Shown one piece after another: positions 10,412-23,855 of a stretch of DNA of 64,000 bases. Source of the DNA: Glebionis coronaria (taxonomy: Eukaryota; Streptophyta; Magnoliopsida; Asterales; Asteraceae); assembly GCA_025667525.1 (NCBI GenBank), contig CM046882.1, positions 18,922,488 to 18,986,487 of the forward strand, read 5' to 3'. The number at the start of each line of letters is the position of its first letter. Within the stretch, counting starts at the first letter, position 1. The translations under genes and the position numbers were made by a program. The notes beneath the pieces are model-generated. The model made no database searches and was not told the origin of the DNA. It saw only the letters and a list, made by a program, of their open reading frames with translations.

Positions 10412-10878
10412 TAAACAATACGAATTATTCAATAAAAAAAATTTAAAACAGAATTTTTAAGCCATACAAACAAATATTTCACACAAACTCACACCAATCT
10501 CATATTTATTAAAAAAACTCATTTTAAGGATTAGTCCTAAATTATGAGATACAAAACAACATATTTCACCTTATACCCCCATACGAAACGGACAATATAT
10601 AAACTTCGGATTTGGTCTGCATGATATGGTTTGCGTTACTTTATGTCTGTAAATTTTGAAAAGCGAATAAGCCCTTTTCTCCGGCTTACAATCAAGCTTA
10701 TCAAGTTAGGCTTATGACCTTAAGATGAACCATAAGCTTACCTTTGGGTGTTTGTTTAAGCTGTACAAGCTTACATTTTTTAGGTTTATGTTTCATAAGC
10801 CTGATTTGTCTTGTTTATTTTGAGACTTATTGGCTTGTATAAGATTATCAATTTATCAATTATGTCATGATAAGCTTA
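10412..10878. repeat. Ancestral repeat block, copy A (second part)
   Basis: It continues the block after the Helitron. It matches 50530-50688 joined to 60759-61408 in copy C and about 31937-32400 in copy B. Non-coding; contains the AAGCTTACATTTTTTAGG-type sequence also found near 26130. Confidence 0.75.
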
Positions 10879-11330
10879 CTAGTTTTAATACCCGATGTTT
10901 ATTCGGGACTTGAACATAAAAGATAAATTATATAATAATTTTGTTACTCCGATTCTATTTATATTATATATGTTTTTTAAGAACATCTAATTTTATATGT
11001 TTGATTATGTTGTTATTTTACTGTACACGTGTAAATTAATATAAAATCGCCGCATTTTTTATGTTTCGAATTTCTTACTCTTTTTACTTTCTAAGTGTCA
11101 AAATAAAAATAGATAATAATTTATGTTTTTATTTGAATATTTATAGTCATGTTATTTGTTGATTTTTTTAATATAATATATATGTTGTATTTTTAAAATA
11201 TAAAGTCTAGATAATATAAAGTTTGAGTATTTTGTTTATTTTATAAAGTTACTAAATAATATGGAAAATTATAAATTTACACTTTAGTCCATCTAATTTA
11301 TTTAAAATTCAACAACTAAATTTTTATTAA

Positions 11331-12958
<1,628 letters not shown>

Positions 12959-13220
12959 TTTTATTAATCCCTCCTCCTTTTTAACTTTTTTATTTTCATA
13001 AATTTGACGCATGTACTTTTGTTGTTTTCATTAAATTCTCACACCAAAATTTTTAATCCTGACTAAATTGAATTCAATTTTTACTTTTTTTACCAATCAT
13101 ATTATTTTATTTTACTTATGTGTCAAAATCAAGCTATTTAATTAGTTTTTTCTACAACTTTTATTTTTTACTAAAATTTCTAAATAATTTAATTTTTTTA
13201 TTACTGTATATAAAAGATGA

Positions 13221-13506
13221 TCTTATATAAATAGTTAAACCTATCTAATAAAAGTATTAAACTACCATTGAGCAACAAACAGTAACAACCTTTTATTCAT
13301 TTATTTATTTTTGCTATCACAAATAAAGAAGCTCATTCACAAAAATGTTTGCTAAAGTAACCTGAGAAAAAGTTGACATATACGTAGAAGACACAAGCAT
13401 GTCAAAAAGTCATAACTAATTATTAAATGTCAGTGTGTGCTCGTATCACTAGCTAGTAACTCGCTGTTAAAAAAACCTTTAATTAAATAAACTTTGATCG
13501 TGAATC
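13221..13506. repeat. Ancestral repeat block, copy A (third part)
   Basis: Non-coding DNA matching 63618-63898 in copy C. It contains the phrase AAACCTATCTAATAAA that also occurs near 26309. Confidence 0.7.
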
Positions 13507-13892
13507 TAGAGATGGCAAATCTTACGCATTTTGCTAATTATGAGCATTTTTTAACCCTTTTTTTTAAGTAGGAGGCACTTTTTGCGTATCCATTATTATT
13601 GATGGGCTAAGTGGACACATGTAAGATATTAGATAGGCTCAATGGGCGTATGTAAAACACCAAATTGAACACTCGATGAATCTATATATTTAATGTTTTT
13701 TCTTCCCGACTTTTAAACACATATTATTTTTATTTTATTTTTACGTTTTTATATTTTTTTTTGCCCGTTTAAGCATGCGTCTGTTTAGCCTGCCCGTTTG
13801 GCCTGCGCTCGTTTAGCCCGTCCGCCCATTTAGCCTATTGCCCGTTTAGCCCCCAACTTTTACCCGCCCACCCGCTCATTTTACCACCTCTA
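13507..13892. mobile_element. hAT-type MITE (TAGAGRTGGCAAA family)
   Basis: TIRs TAGAGATGGCAAAT and, inverted, TAGAGGTGGTAAAA are flanked by 8-bp duplications CGTGAATC/CGTGGATC (one mismatch). The interior has tandem CCCGTTTAGCC-like words near 13780-13860. The same MITE starts at 63899 in copy C. Confidence 0.78.
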
Positions 13893-13919
13893 CGTGGATC
13901 CTTTGGGTGGACCTGGCCA

Positions 13920-14260
13920 CAGTGGCGGACCTTGAGCTTTTTTTTTGGAGGACCGAAATTTCAAAATACATGTCTTTATATTAAAAATTCAAAAATTCAA
14001 ATGGTTACATGTAAAAAAAAGACAATAAGCCAATAACTAATATATAAGATAAACAAATTACAAATTACTATAAATCATACAAAGGGTAGGTGTGAATGAA
14101 CCGTCAAAAGATATTATAAGTCTTTGTTTTTGTATTTTCTTAAAAGGGCGAGTCAACATAATTAATCAAATTACCCTTAAAAAAGAAAAAAATTACACTA
14201 CAAAGCCGAAACTTTGGGAGGCCCCGCGCACTCTCTTGCCTTAACTAAAGTCCACCAATG
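13920..14260. mobile_element. hAT-type MITE (CAGTGGCGGAC family)
   Basis: TIRs CAGTGGCGGACCTTGAG and, inverted, CATTGGTGGACTTTAGT are flanked by identical 8-bp duplications CCTGGCCA (13912-13919, 14261-14268). Same family as 21754-21923 and 60919-61240. Confidence 0.85.
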
Positions 14261-14528
14261 CCTGGCCATCGTCTGGATTTATATCTTGTTTTTCATCAAC
14301 ATACTTTACACATTTTCGTGCGTTCCGTGAATCTCAATTTGATGTAGCGAAAAAACAAAAATACCATAAACAACTCTTTCAACAATCGTTGATTCACACG
14401 AGTACCGATGATTAGGTTAAAAACCGAAAAATAAATCCTAACCAGGATTTAAGTCAATTAACAGAATACTAAGTCATATTTGTAAACAACTCAATATATC
14501 ATAGGCCTGTTTTATCATAATACCCCAT

Positions 14529-16351
14529 TTATGAATTAATCAACTTTCCCAATCCCTTAGAGGATTGTTGCCATTGACTAATTACTTCCCTCTCTTTACA
14601 AAGACTGGTTTTTAAAGCTTCATTTTCAGTATTTATTTTTAAAAGTTGTCTTTCAAAAGTTTTTATTTCCACATCTTTTTCCCTCATTTGAAGAGTCAAA
14701 ATCCTAATTTTCTCTTCATAGTTTTGTTGAGCCTTTTTGTACAAAACTATATTATCTTCAAGTTTAACAACACCCTGTTTGAAAGCCTGTACTTCTATAG
14801 TGCATGTGTTAACCTTTTGATACTGTTCCTCTAGTTCTACTTTTAAACTATTAAATTTAAGAATACAATCTTTAGAACAAGGGTGTACCTCAGTATCTTC
14901 ATGAGAGAGAGCCATTAATCCAAGCTCTTCTTCTTCTTCTTCTTCTGCCCAATTCCCCACTCCATCTACAGTAACCAATGCTTTGGTTCCTTTAGGACTC
15001 CTGCTGTTTCCTCTTGGAAAGCTTTCAAATATTTTTGGACTGGTTCTATAGCTGTTCTTGGACTTCAGATTGCTTGTCTCAGCTTTATCTCTATTGCATT
15101 CTCTTGCAAAGTGTCCATTCCTTCCATAGTTATAGCATTCAACTTTAGACTTGTCATATCCCAATGGCTCATTAGGATCAACAGTCATTTTTCTTCCAGT
15201 CTTCTTGAAGAACCTATTAGATCTTACTGACACCATAGCAGCTTGCCATTTAAGACCCATCTCTTCAACATCAGCATCATCCATTTGGAACAAGTCATTG
15301 AGAGTTAATCTTGGCATGTTGTCTTGTCCAGCAAAGAATGAGAAAGCATCATTGTCACTAAACAATGGTGAAGACCTTCCATGTGGATTTTGAGAGATCA
15401 TAGGACTGTTTTCAATACTTTGTGGGTAAGTACTGCTTGTAAGTCCTCCAGTGGTATTTGTGAAGTAAGTACCGCTGCTTGATCCACTAGCGGTATTTTA
15501 AAAGTAAGTATCGCTGTTCTCATCTGACACAAAATCCAAGTTAGACTTTGAAGTAGTTGTTGTCTTTACTTCAGTGCCTTTCACATCCATCTCATATGCT
15601 CTAAGATTGTTGTAGAGATGATCAAATGGAATTGTTTCCAAATCATCTCTTGTGATGAAGTGCATAGCCATTGCTTTCCACTCTGATGGAACACTTCTTA
15701 AGAATTTTAGATTTGCTTCTTCATTATGAATTACTTGTCCATAAACTGCTAACTGGATAAGCAACTTGCTGAACCTTCCATATCCACCATGTATTCCCTC
15801 TATACTGGTAATGGAGAAGTTATCAAATTCTTGCTTAAGAACAATTTTCTTAATTTTCTTAGATTTGTCATTGCCTCCAAATCTAAGTTTTATAACATCA
15901 TAGCTTTGGCATCTTTATAATGATGAAAGCTTGGTATAATGTCTTCAAAAAGAGCCATAGCCAAAGCAGTTCTAGCTTTTCTTTCTCTGATCTCTGCTTG
16001 TACCTCATCAGCAGTCACAGCAGGTAGAACATAGCATGTATCGTCTGGCAACCAGTGAAGCTTCTTTGGTGTGTTCCCATTCTTGATAACTTGCCACACA
16101 GTATGATCTGTATGATTCAAGTAGTGTTCCATCTGCATAGCCCAAGTCTCATAATTGTCACCTTTGAGAACTGGGAGTTTAACAGCAGACAGAGTATGAG
16201 AAGGTGTTGGTGTAGAGGTAGCTACAGCATTCACGGCTTGAGCACCTTGTGCTGGTGCAGGATGCACAACTTGTGGTTGTCCTTGAGGTAGAACAGGATC
16301 AGTGTTCTGAACATCATCCACATGAGCATTAACACCATCTGGTTGAGACAT
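14529..16351 (-). pseudogene. Ty1/copia gag, decayed
   Basis: Minus-strand Gag in broken frames. The N-terminal part (16351-15890) has the LKGDNYETWAMQMEHYL signature of copia Gag. The middle part (15890-15498) resembles the UBN2 core (FLRSVPSEWKAMAMHFI). The C-terminal part (15401-14529) carries the zinc knuckle CYNYGRNGHFAREC, where the second Cys is replaced by Tyr, then a coiled-coil-like Glu/Lys region. A frameshift near 15890, a stop at 15498 and the mutated knuckle make it non-functional. The pol genes and the 3' LTR are missing; 14269-14528 is degraded remainder. The start codon at 16351 lies just inside the LTR and primer-binding site. Confidence 0.85.
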
Positions 16352-16413
16352 TGAGATTTGGTATGTGTGGAGTGTATGGGTTCGTGTTCTTCTTTTTCAG
16401 AGTTTCTCAACAA

Positions 16414-16425
16414 GCTCTGATACCA
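16414..16425 (-). other. Primer-binding site of the Copia element (initiator tRNA-Met)
   Basis: The complement reads TGGTATCAGAGC, the classic initiator-Met primer site, two bases inside the LTR boundary. Confidence 0.9.
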
Positions 16426-16427
16426 CT

Positions 16428-16934
16428 TGTTGATCCCTTTGGTTGGATCTATATTCTGTTAAGAATTAGTATAATAGTTTGTAATCAAACTAAAACACTT
16501 TGAGCACTCTTACTAAACACTAAATAAGTTGTGCGGAATCTAGCTTATAAAGCACAGAAGAACATAATTACTTTTAACTATTCGATTCTCTTATTAATCG
16601 ACTTGTATGAGGTACATGAAAGACATTGTACCTATGTTCCTTTTATAGAGTAAGGAACCCTAGAAACCTTAGAATATTCTATAAAGATAACTATATCACA
16701 GACGATATATTATCAATATTCTAACTATTTAGGTATATCACATAAGATATACTCTAACTATAACTATGACATATCTTATACAAAGATATATTCGTCCTAA
16801 TCTTCATAGCAGTACTTACTTTATAAGTAGCAGTACTTACTATGTACCGCGTTAACACTAACGATACTTACATAACACTAATAGTACTTCAAATACACTA
16901 ACTGTACTTGACACTTAACAAATAATTCCCAACA
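16428..16934 (-). repeat. 5' LTR of the Copia element (507 bp)
   Basis: On the minus strand it runs TGTTGGGAATTATTTG ... GGGATCAACA, with perfect TGTT/AACA ends, immediately upstream of the primer-binding site. The outer flank is a Ty3/gypsy gag (16935). The partner LTR is absent, so the element was truncated after insertion. Confidence 0.85.
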
Positions 16935-19900
16935 GGTTGCATAAAAGTTAAAGGGTGGTGCACAATCATGGTGGAAGAACTTGCAAACTGTACGAGAGCG
17001 ACAAGGAAAACTTCCCATCACTAGCTGGGAAAGAATGGAACGAGAGTTACGTAAGAGGTTCCTTCCACCCAATCATGATCAAATATTGTTTAATCTGCTC
17101 CAAAATTGTGCTCAAGGAAATCGTACCGTGGAAATATACACCGCTGAATTTCATCGTTTGTCATCAAGGAATGATTTGTCAGAAACCGAGTCTCAACAAG
17201 TGACGCGGTATATCAATGGATTACGTCCAGAAATCCAAGATAGAATTTCTCTTGTTCCTGTGTACACGTTAGACGACGCTTATAATCTCGCGATTAGGGC
17301 TGAAAATCAACTTGCAAAGAATAATCGTTCAACTTTATTCCCTTTCACAAACAGAAGCAAGTTTAGCGTTGGACAATCCTCATCCAACGCAGAAAGTACA
17401 CAGTCTTTTCAGAAATTGTCTACCTTGGACAAGGAAAAACAAACTGGTAGCATTCCAACACTTACCAGCAAGTCTACAAACCCGTATGCACGACCCGTAA
17501 TCGGGAAGTGTTTCAAGTGTGGGGTAGGTGGTCATCGTTCAAGTGAATGTAGGGCAACTGGTGGAAAGATTAATTTGACCACTAGGGAACATGAGTACAA
17601 TGAAGTAGATGAGGAAACATTTGATGAAGAGATTGAAACTGATATATGCCACGCAGCACATGATGATTTAGATGGTAACTTTTATGCTGATGGTGAATAT
17701 TCATCAAAGTTGTGTGTCATTCGTCGAATCATGCTAGCTCCTAAGCTAGTTGAGAAATCTCAGCGACATAACCTCTTTCGAACACGGTGTGTTATCCATC
17801 AAAAGGTCTTTGATGTTATTATCGATAGTGGTAGCACGGAGAATATAGTATCTAGGGACATTGTACAACGATTGAAGATACCTACAAAAAAACATCTAAA
17901 TCCGTACCGTATTGGTTGGATCAAATCTGTTGGTGAGATCAAGGTCATTGAGCGATGCAAAATTCCTTTGAGATTGGAAAATATAAGGACGAGGTCATGT
18001 GCGACATAGTTGATATGGATGCTTGCCATATTCTTCTCGGGCGACCGTGGGAGTATGATGTCAATGCAATTCACAAGGGTAAAGAGAATACTTACTCGTT
18101 TATTATAAATGGTGTTAAGAAGGTTCTAGTTCCCTTGATGGATAACAACAGATCAAAAGACTCTGAAGCAACACGCAACAATTTAATGATTCTGAACCAT
18201 GGAGATTTCAAAGATGAGATTAAAGGTGAGTCGGTGATATATGCTGTTGTCGCAACAGGAACGATACAAGAAGGTGTTTCGTTTCCTGAAAAGGTGTTAC
18301 CTTTGATGGAAGAATTTAAAACACTCATCCGGATGAGTTACCCTCAACTTTACCACCAATGCGTAACATACAACACCAAATTGACCTTGTTCCAAGAGCT
18401 AGTCTTCCTAACTTACCACACTACAGAATGAGCCCGAAAGAGAATCTAATCTTACAGGAGCAAGTTGAAGACTTATTGAAGAAGGGTCTAATTCGGGAAA
18501 GCATGAGCCCTTGCGCCATTCCAGCTCTATTAGTTCCAAAAAAAGATGGTAGTTGGCGAATGTGTGTTGATAGTCGAGCAATTAATAAGATCACGATTGC
18601 ATATCGTTTCCCAATTCCACGCCTTGATGATATGCTAGATATGTTGGAGGGTTCAAAGGTATTTTCAAAGATTGATTTACGAAGCGGATATCACCAAATC
18701 CAGATTCGACCAGGTGACGAGTGAAAGACAGCGTTTAAGACCAAGGATGATCTCTACGAGTGGATGGTCATGCCTTTTGGTCTTTCAAATGCACCAAGTA
18801 CCTTCTCTCGGTTAATGAACCAGGTACTGAAACCCTTTATCGGATCTTTTGTTGTAGTTTATTTTGATGACATACTCATATATAGCAAGTCCGAAAAAGA
18901 GCATCTCAGGCACTTACGGGAAGTTCTCATTGCATTATCTCAAAATAAGTTGTATATCAACTTAGAGAAATGCAATTTCTTGACTGATAAGTTGTTGTTC
19001 TTGGGTTTCGTTATTACTTCTCATGGTATTCAAGTTGATGAAGAGAAGGTCTGGACAATTAAAGAGTGGCCTAAACCACAAACCATTAGTGAAGTACGTA
19101 GTTTTCATGGGCTTGCAACTTTCTATCGAAGATTCATAAGGAACTTTAGCACTATCATGACACCTATCACTCAATGTATGAAGAAAGGAAAGTTTCAATG
19201 GGGAGTAGAGGCTGATCTTAGTTTTGAACAAATCAAAGAAAAGCTAACAAGTGCACCACTTCTTGTATTACCGAACTTTGACAAACTTTTCACTTTGGAG
19301 TGCGATGCATCTATTGTTGGAATTGGTGCTGTTTTATCTCAAGAAGGAAAACCTGTAGCCTTCTTTAGTGAAAAACTTAGTGAAGCCCGACAAAAGTGGT
19401 CGACGTATGAGTTGGAGTTCTATGCTATTTATCGATCTGTTCACCATTGGGAGCAATACTTATTTCATCAAGAGTTTGTTCTATATACCGATCACGAGGC
19501 ATTGAAGTATTTTAATAGCCAACAGAAGATGAATAGAATGCATGGGAGATGGATCGCTTATCTTCAACCTTTTTCTTTCGTTTTGAAACATAAGGCGGGT
19601 GAGCAGAATAAGGTTGCAGATGCATTAAGTCGACGGGCTGAGTTGTTGGTGACGCTAAGGATGGAAATTATTGGATTTGAACACTTGAAAGATTTGTATG
19701 CCCATGATGAAGATTTCAAGGAGATTCGGGAAAATAAAATGGTGCCGCCCTTTTTAAAGGTTGATGGGTATTTGTTCAATGACAATCGTTTGTGTATCCC
19801 GCGTACGTCATTAAGAGAACAATTGATTAAAGAGTTGCATGAGGGCGGGCTTGGAGGCCATTTCGGTCGGGACAAGACACTCGCTATTGTTGAGGAGCGG

Positions 19901-19985
19901 TACCATTGGCCACACTTAGGCTTAAGTGGGCTGCAAAGTCGTTACTGCATCATATACCAAAAAACAAAAAAAAAACAAACGAGCT
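16935..19985 (+). pseudogene. Ty3/gypsy gag-protease-RT-RNase H fragment
   Basis: Order: Gag (~16940-17500), zinc knuckle CFKCGVGGHRSSEC (~17509-17550), aspartic protease with VIIDSGSTENIVS (~17815) and LLGRPWEYD (~18034), RT with YFDDILIYS (~18858-18890), RNase H ([14 protein letters not shown], ~19302), and the His-His half of the integrase zinc finger near 19835-19905. Breaks: TAA in the first gag codons, frameshifts near 17970 and 18340, and a Trp-to-TGA change at 18722-18724. The second Cys of the integrase finger reads as Tyr and the integrase core is absent. Domain style suggests a chromovirus-type element, lineage unsure. The 5' end coincides exactly with the Copia LTR border, so Copia probably inserted into this gag and the rest was later deleted. 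Confidence 0.88.
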
Positions 19986-20893
19986 TATAAACTTGCCATA
20001 TTTTCATCATAAGCCCTTAAAAAAAGCAAACAAAACCCCCTTAATTTGAACAGTAAAAAAGCAATTATATTAAGCAAACCCTAAATACCCCTTAGAACTG
20101 AGACAGTAACAATCTTAAACTAAACAAGAAATTAATTATATAAAGAAGTACAGTAAAAATTAAGCATAAAAAAAGAAAGACAATGTAAATGATACCTTAT
20201 CAATAAGTTAACTGTAAAAAAGTCAATTTCATTTGTAGTTGAGATAAGTCAAAGCTGGAAAGATGAGAAAGATGAGTATTTTCTTTACTAACTTTTTTAC
20301 TTTTGTAAGTAACAAATTAAATTTTAATAAAGCCTTTTATTACAAGAGTAAGCCCAGTTAAATCTTTTTATTGCATCAATACTAGGCCGGTTTGCATAAG
20401 CCCAAATGCCAAGTCAGGGGACATGTAATTATACTGCTCCATCCGTTTCAAAATTATTGTCTCTTGACAAAAATATTTATTTTTAAAAAAATTACATTTA
20501 TTACAGTATTTTATTTTTTGACGTAATAACACGTTTACCGTTAGCTAATTAATTTTGAGTTTTATTTAATTTTTGTAATTATGTAAGAATGTATAAAGCC
20601 TTTTATTACAAGAGTAAGCCCACTCAAATGTTTTCTTACATCAATATTGGACCGGTCTACATAAGCCCAAATGCTAATTCAAGATCGAGCTATTAGAGTG
20701 ACTAGTTGGTGTTGAGTCATTTTTAGCAAATCTACTTTATTCATTAGTTACTTATATTACAAACAATTTTTTAATAGTTTTCCACCTTCGGCCCTCTTAT
20801 TACGATAACATTTTGTTTTAATCACAGGCAACCTCTCTCAAATAAAAATTCTGGTATGTATTGTCCGTATATAACATATCTTAAAGTAATGTT
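19986..20893. other. Gene-free interval with an 82-bp direct duplication
   Basis: No gene. 20328-20410 and 20594-20675 are diverged direct copies (AAAGCCTTTTATTACAAGAG ... ATAAGCCCAAATGC). Between them, TACTGCTCCATCCGTTTCAAA at 20430 looks like one end of a Stowaway-type MITE, but no matching opposite end was found. Confidence 0.5.
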
Positions 20894-21526
20894 GCTGAGC
20901 AGTGGTTCAAAACCCAACCGGATCAAAAAAAATTAATCGACCCGAAAACCGACCTTGAAGAAAATAAGAACCAAAAACCGAACCTAAGTAAACCTAGTAA
21001 AACCGAAAATCGAACAGAAACCGAGCAAAAAAACGAGTTAAAACTAATCAACCGCTCATGCATCACTACACAAGCATAGGGCTGTGCAAACTCGTATGTG
21101 GATCAGATTGGGCCAGAAATCGGATCGACCAGATTGAACCGAAGATATTTCGGTTCATTTCTTTGGCCATGTTTTTCATTATATTCGGTTTGCAGCCAGT
21201 TCAGTCCAATCCGATTTCATTTGATTTTGCAAAAAGAAAAACCTCGTGATTATGCTTAGTAGGATATGGTTGGACCAAAGATCGGACCAGATCATTTTGA
21301 TTCGGTCCTTGATCTGACGTTTTAAACAAGTCTGGTTTTGGTCCGATCTTGACCTCGTCCGTACGTCCGATTCGGTTTTGAAACAATGAGCACCGTTACA
21401 CGTGAAACATGAATTCTATGTATTCATTTTAGAAAAACCAAACAAAATGTGACTAGTGTATTAAAATTGAATCAATGTAATAAACCAAAATAATTAAACT
21501 TTTGAGGATGACATTCCAAACGGCGT
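20894..21526. other. Gene-free interval, low-complexity AAACCGA-rich
   Basis: Reads as repeated AACCGAAAA/GACCGAT-type words, with AGGGCTGTGCAAACTC at 21077, which resembles a hAT MITE terminus. No paired terminus or target duplication could be identified and there is no coding signal. Confidence 0.35.
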
Positions 21527-22016
21527 AGGATGAACATATGGATCCGAATCTTAAAATCGAACATATCAGAACCGTACAAATTTTTGATATTCGAATCCCG
21601 TTTGATACAATAACGAGACTATAAAATAAGATAAAAAAAATTCGGGAACACTAATTCGACACGGGTCCGGTATCGAGTCGGAAAATTCTCGAAAAAAACG
21701 AAAACCCCGATTTTCCGGTACCGGTGTCCGAATCCCTTTTGGTACGGTATCGGCAGGGGCGGATTTTAGTGAAGACTGGGGAGGATTCCGGCCCTACCAA
21801 AGATCGTAACGAGTAGTGTAAATATTATGTATTTCGTTTCAAAGTTATTGTTCATTTTTTTAGTTTTTTTTATTTAAAAAATAATTCGGCCCTCCCAAAC
21901 TAAATGTTCAAGGTCCGCCACTGGGTACCGGTACCACTAGTTTATGCTCGAGAAAAAATCGATACCACTAATTCGGTACGGGATCGATACAGAACCGGTA
22001 CCACCATACTCATCCT
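21527..22016. mobile_element. hAT-like MITE with GGTACCGG-rich body (tentative)
   Basis: Left AGGATGAACATATGG and right (inverted) AAGGATGAGTATGGTGG are related inverted ends around a body of GGTACCGGT words. A convincing 8-bp duplication was not found. It is interrupted by the smaller MITE at 21754-21923. Confidence 0.4.
21754..21923. mobile_element. hAT-type MITE (CAGKGGCGGA family), 170 bp
   Basis: TIRs CAGGGGCGGATTTTAG and, inverted, CAGTGGCGGACCTTGAA are flanked by 8-bp duplications GGTATCGG/GGTACCGG (one mismatch). It is inserted inside the GGTACCGG-rich repeat. Confidence 0.8.
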
Positions 22017-22104
22017 TAATTTACTATAGCTAGCAAATAAAAGAAAAAGATAGATGAAAAAAATAGATTTAAGTTCATTTGGATACCAAACTTTATTTTG
22101 GATA

Positions 22105-22725
22105 CCAAGGGACCAATCTCCATCCTCCATCTCAATCTTAATCCAATTGATAAGATTAAACAAAAAACTCATTTTCCACCTTGTTCTTCAAACATTAATA
22201 TCTTTTAAACCGTTAATCGTTAGACGAAAAAAAATATACCGTTACGACGGGCATTTAATTATCTTTCTACAGATATGCTATATGATAAACTTTTGACAAA
22301 TTTTTTTTTTCCGTTTTTTTCACGTTTTTTTTCATTGTCGAAAATTATCATATATGATATTAAATATCATATATGATAGTAACACTAATATCATACAAGA
22401 TATAACTTATCATATATGATAAAAACCAATATCATATATGATTCAGTAATAATTTGTAACCTAAGAGTGATATCATATATGATAAAACACTATTATCATA
22501 TATGATATTTTACCCCGCAAATTTTAAAAAAGGAAAAAAAAGACGAATTTTTTTTTCTTCAAAAGTATATCATAATGCATATCTGTAGAAAGCTTATTAA
22601 ATGCTCGTCGCGATGGTATATTTTTTTTCGTTTAACGCTTAACGGTTTAAGAGATATTTAAATTATAAGAATAAGTGAAATAATAAAATACTTTTAACCT
22701 TATCCATTAGATGAGATGGATGGTG
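22105..22725. mobile_element. Long-inverted-repeat element with an ATCATATATGAT array
   Basis: Arms of roughly 200 bp (about 22105-22290 and 22555-22725) pair with each other imperfectly, for example TTTAAACCGTTAATCGTTAG with its inverted counterpart at ~22635-22660. The core (22346-22506) holds six exact copies of the 12-bp palindrome ATCATATATGAT and one variant. No transposase ORF is present. Superfamily undetermined because the exact ends and target duplication were not resolved. Confidence 0.6.
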
Positions 22726-23855
22726 ATAACAGAAATTGAACAAATAAATTTCGAATTTACGAAATGGATTTACAACCCCCGACCAACGTACGGGTAACAG
22801 GTCATGTGGCATGTGACTTAGGTCCGGGGTCTTCTGTTTTTATGCTTTACAACCCGCAACAAGATAGTTTGTGATGTATTATTATATTGTGAGACAGTTA
22901 GTTGTCGTTAAGAAAAAATGAACGTGAAAGAGCTGGTCCCAAAAGGTAAAAGACGTGAGATACATACTCGTGTTTGTTTCACTTAAAAACATGTAACGTA
23001 CCATATCGGTATATCTAGTTCTGAACCCGACCTAACCAGCCAAACAGATGCACATAATCTGGGAATGTGTTGAATCGAGTACTTAACCGAAATTGTTCTA
23101 TTCAGGTTACTAGTTTACTTTGGTCCATGTTGAGTTTTGCTCATCTTTATTTGCATAATACTACTAAGCAAACAACTAAGTACTGAAGCCTTGTTTTCTG
23201 TTCAGCCCAAAGAGCTTATTAGTTTCCATGTATGTTATCTGTTGCCGGGCCCCGGCTTGGTCAGCCAGTGTTGTCTAGGTAACTTACCGGGATATGCTTT
23301 CCTTGTTGGGTGGGGGGCTCGGTACCAAAAATATACACGGACTTAAGATGGTTCCGCCAAACACCATATGTTATCTGTTGCCTAGCATTGCGATTCGAGC
23401 AACGACTAGCATCAGTAAAAGGTGCACAAGAGTTTCTTGAATCGAAAAGATGCCATTAGTTCATGGTAATATATCCATCATCTTTCTGACCGAAATCAAG
23501 AATTATGTAACTTGACCCATTTGAGATAAAGCATTGCCAGATCGACCCGTTTCTTCTTCATCAACTCATTTATAAATGGGTCGTAAATCCACATCAACCC
23601 ATTCATTAATGGGTCGAAAATGCCAGATAAGTATGGCGTGTACTTTGATGTACAAAATTCAATAAACTGACATCTGATAAAACTTTGGTAGCGGATCAGT
23701 ACAAAATCCATATTTCCAATACTGACCAAATGAAGATACGTAACCCAAACTCATACGTGCACATCAAAGTTGTCAAACCAATATATAAATAAGCAAAGAT
23801 AGTATGTGACTAAAACACTAATTAGAAGTCACATAGACGTAGATAAAATCAACAG
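22726..23855. other. Gene-free interval downstream of the F-box gene; contains repeat fragment D
   Basis: 22865-22980 is a diverged piece of the ancestral block (compare 150-240 and 30507-30560) and carries the unoccupied TTA site (22898-22900) of the Tourist MITE. 23500-23640 has repeated CCCATTAATGGGTCG-like words. No credible ORF. 23496-23855 would include the 3' untranslated region of the F-box gene. Confidence 0.55.

Noticed and set aside
16055..16291. Plus-strand ORF opposite Copia gag
   Set aside because: The minus strand carries the recognisable Gag frame.
20430..20590. Complete Stowaway MITE
   Set aside because: Only one terminus resembles Stowaway; the opposite terminus and a confirmed TA duplication were not found.
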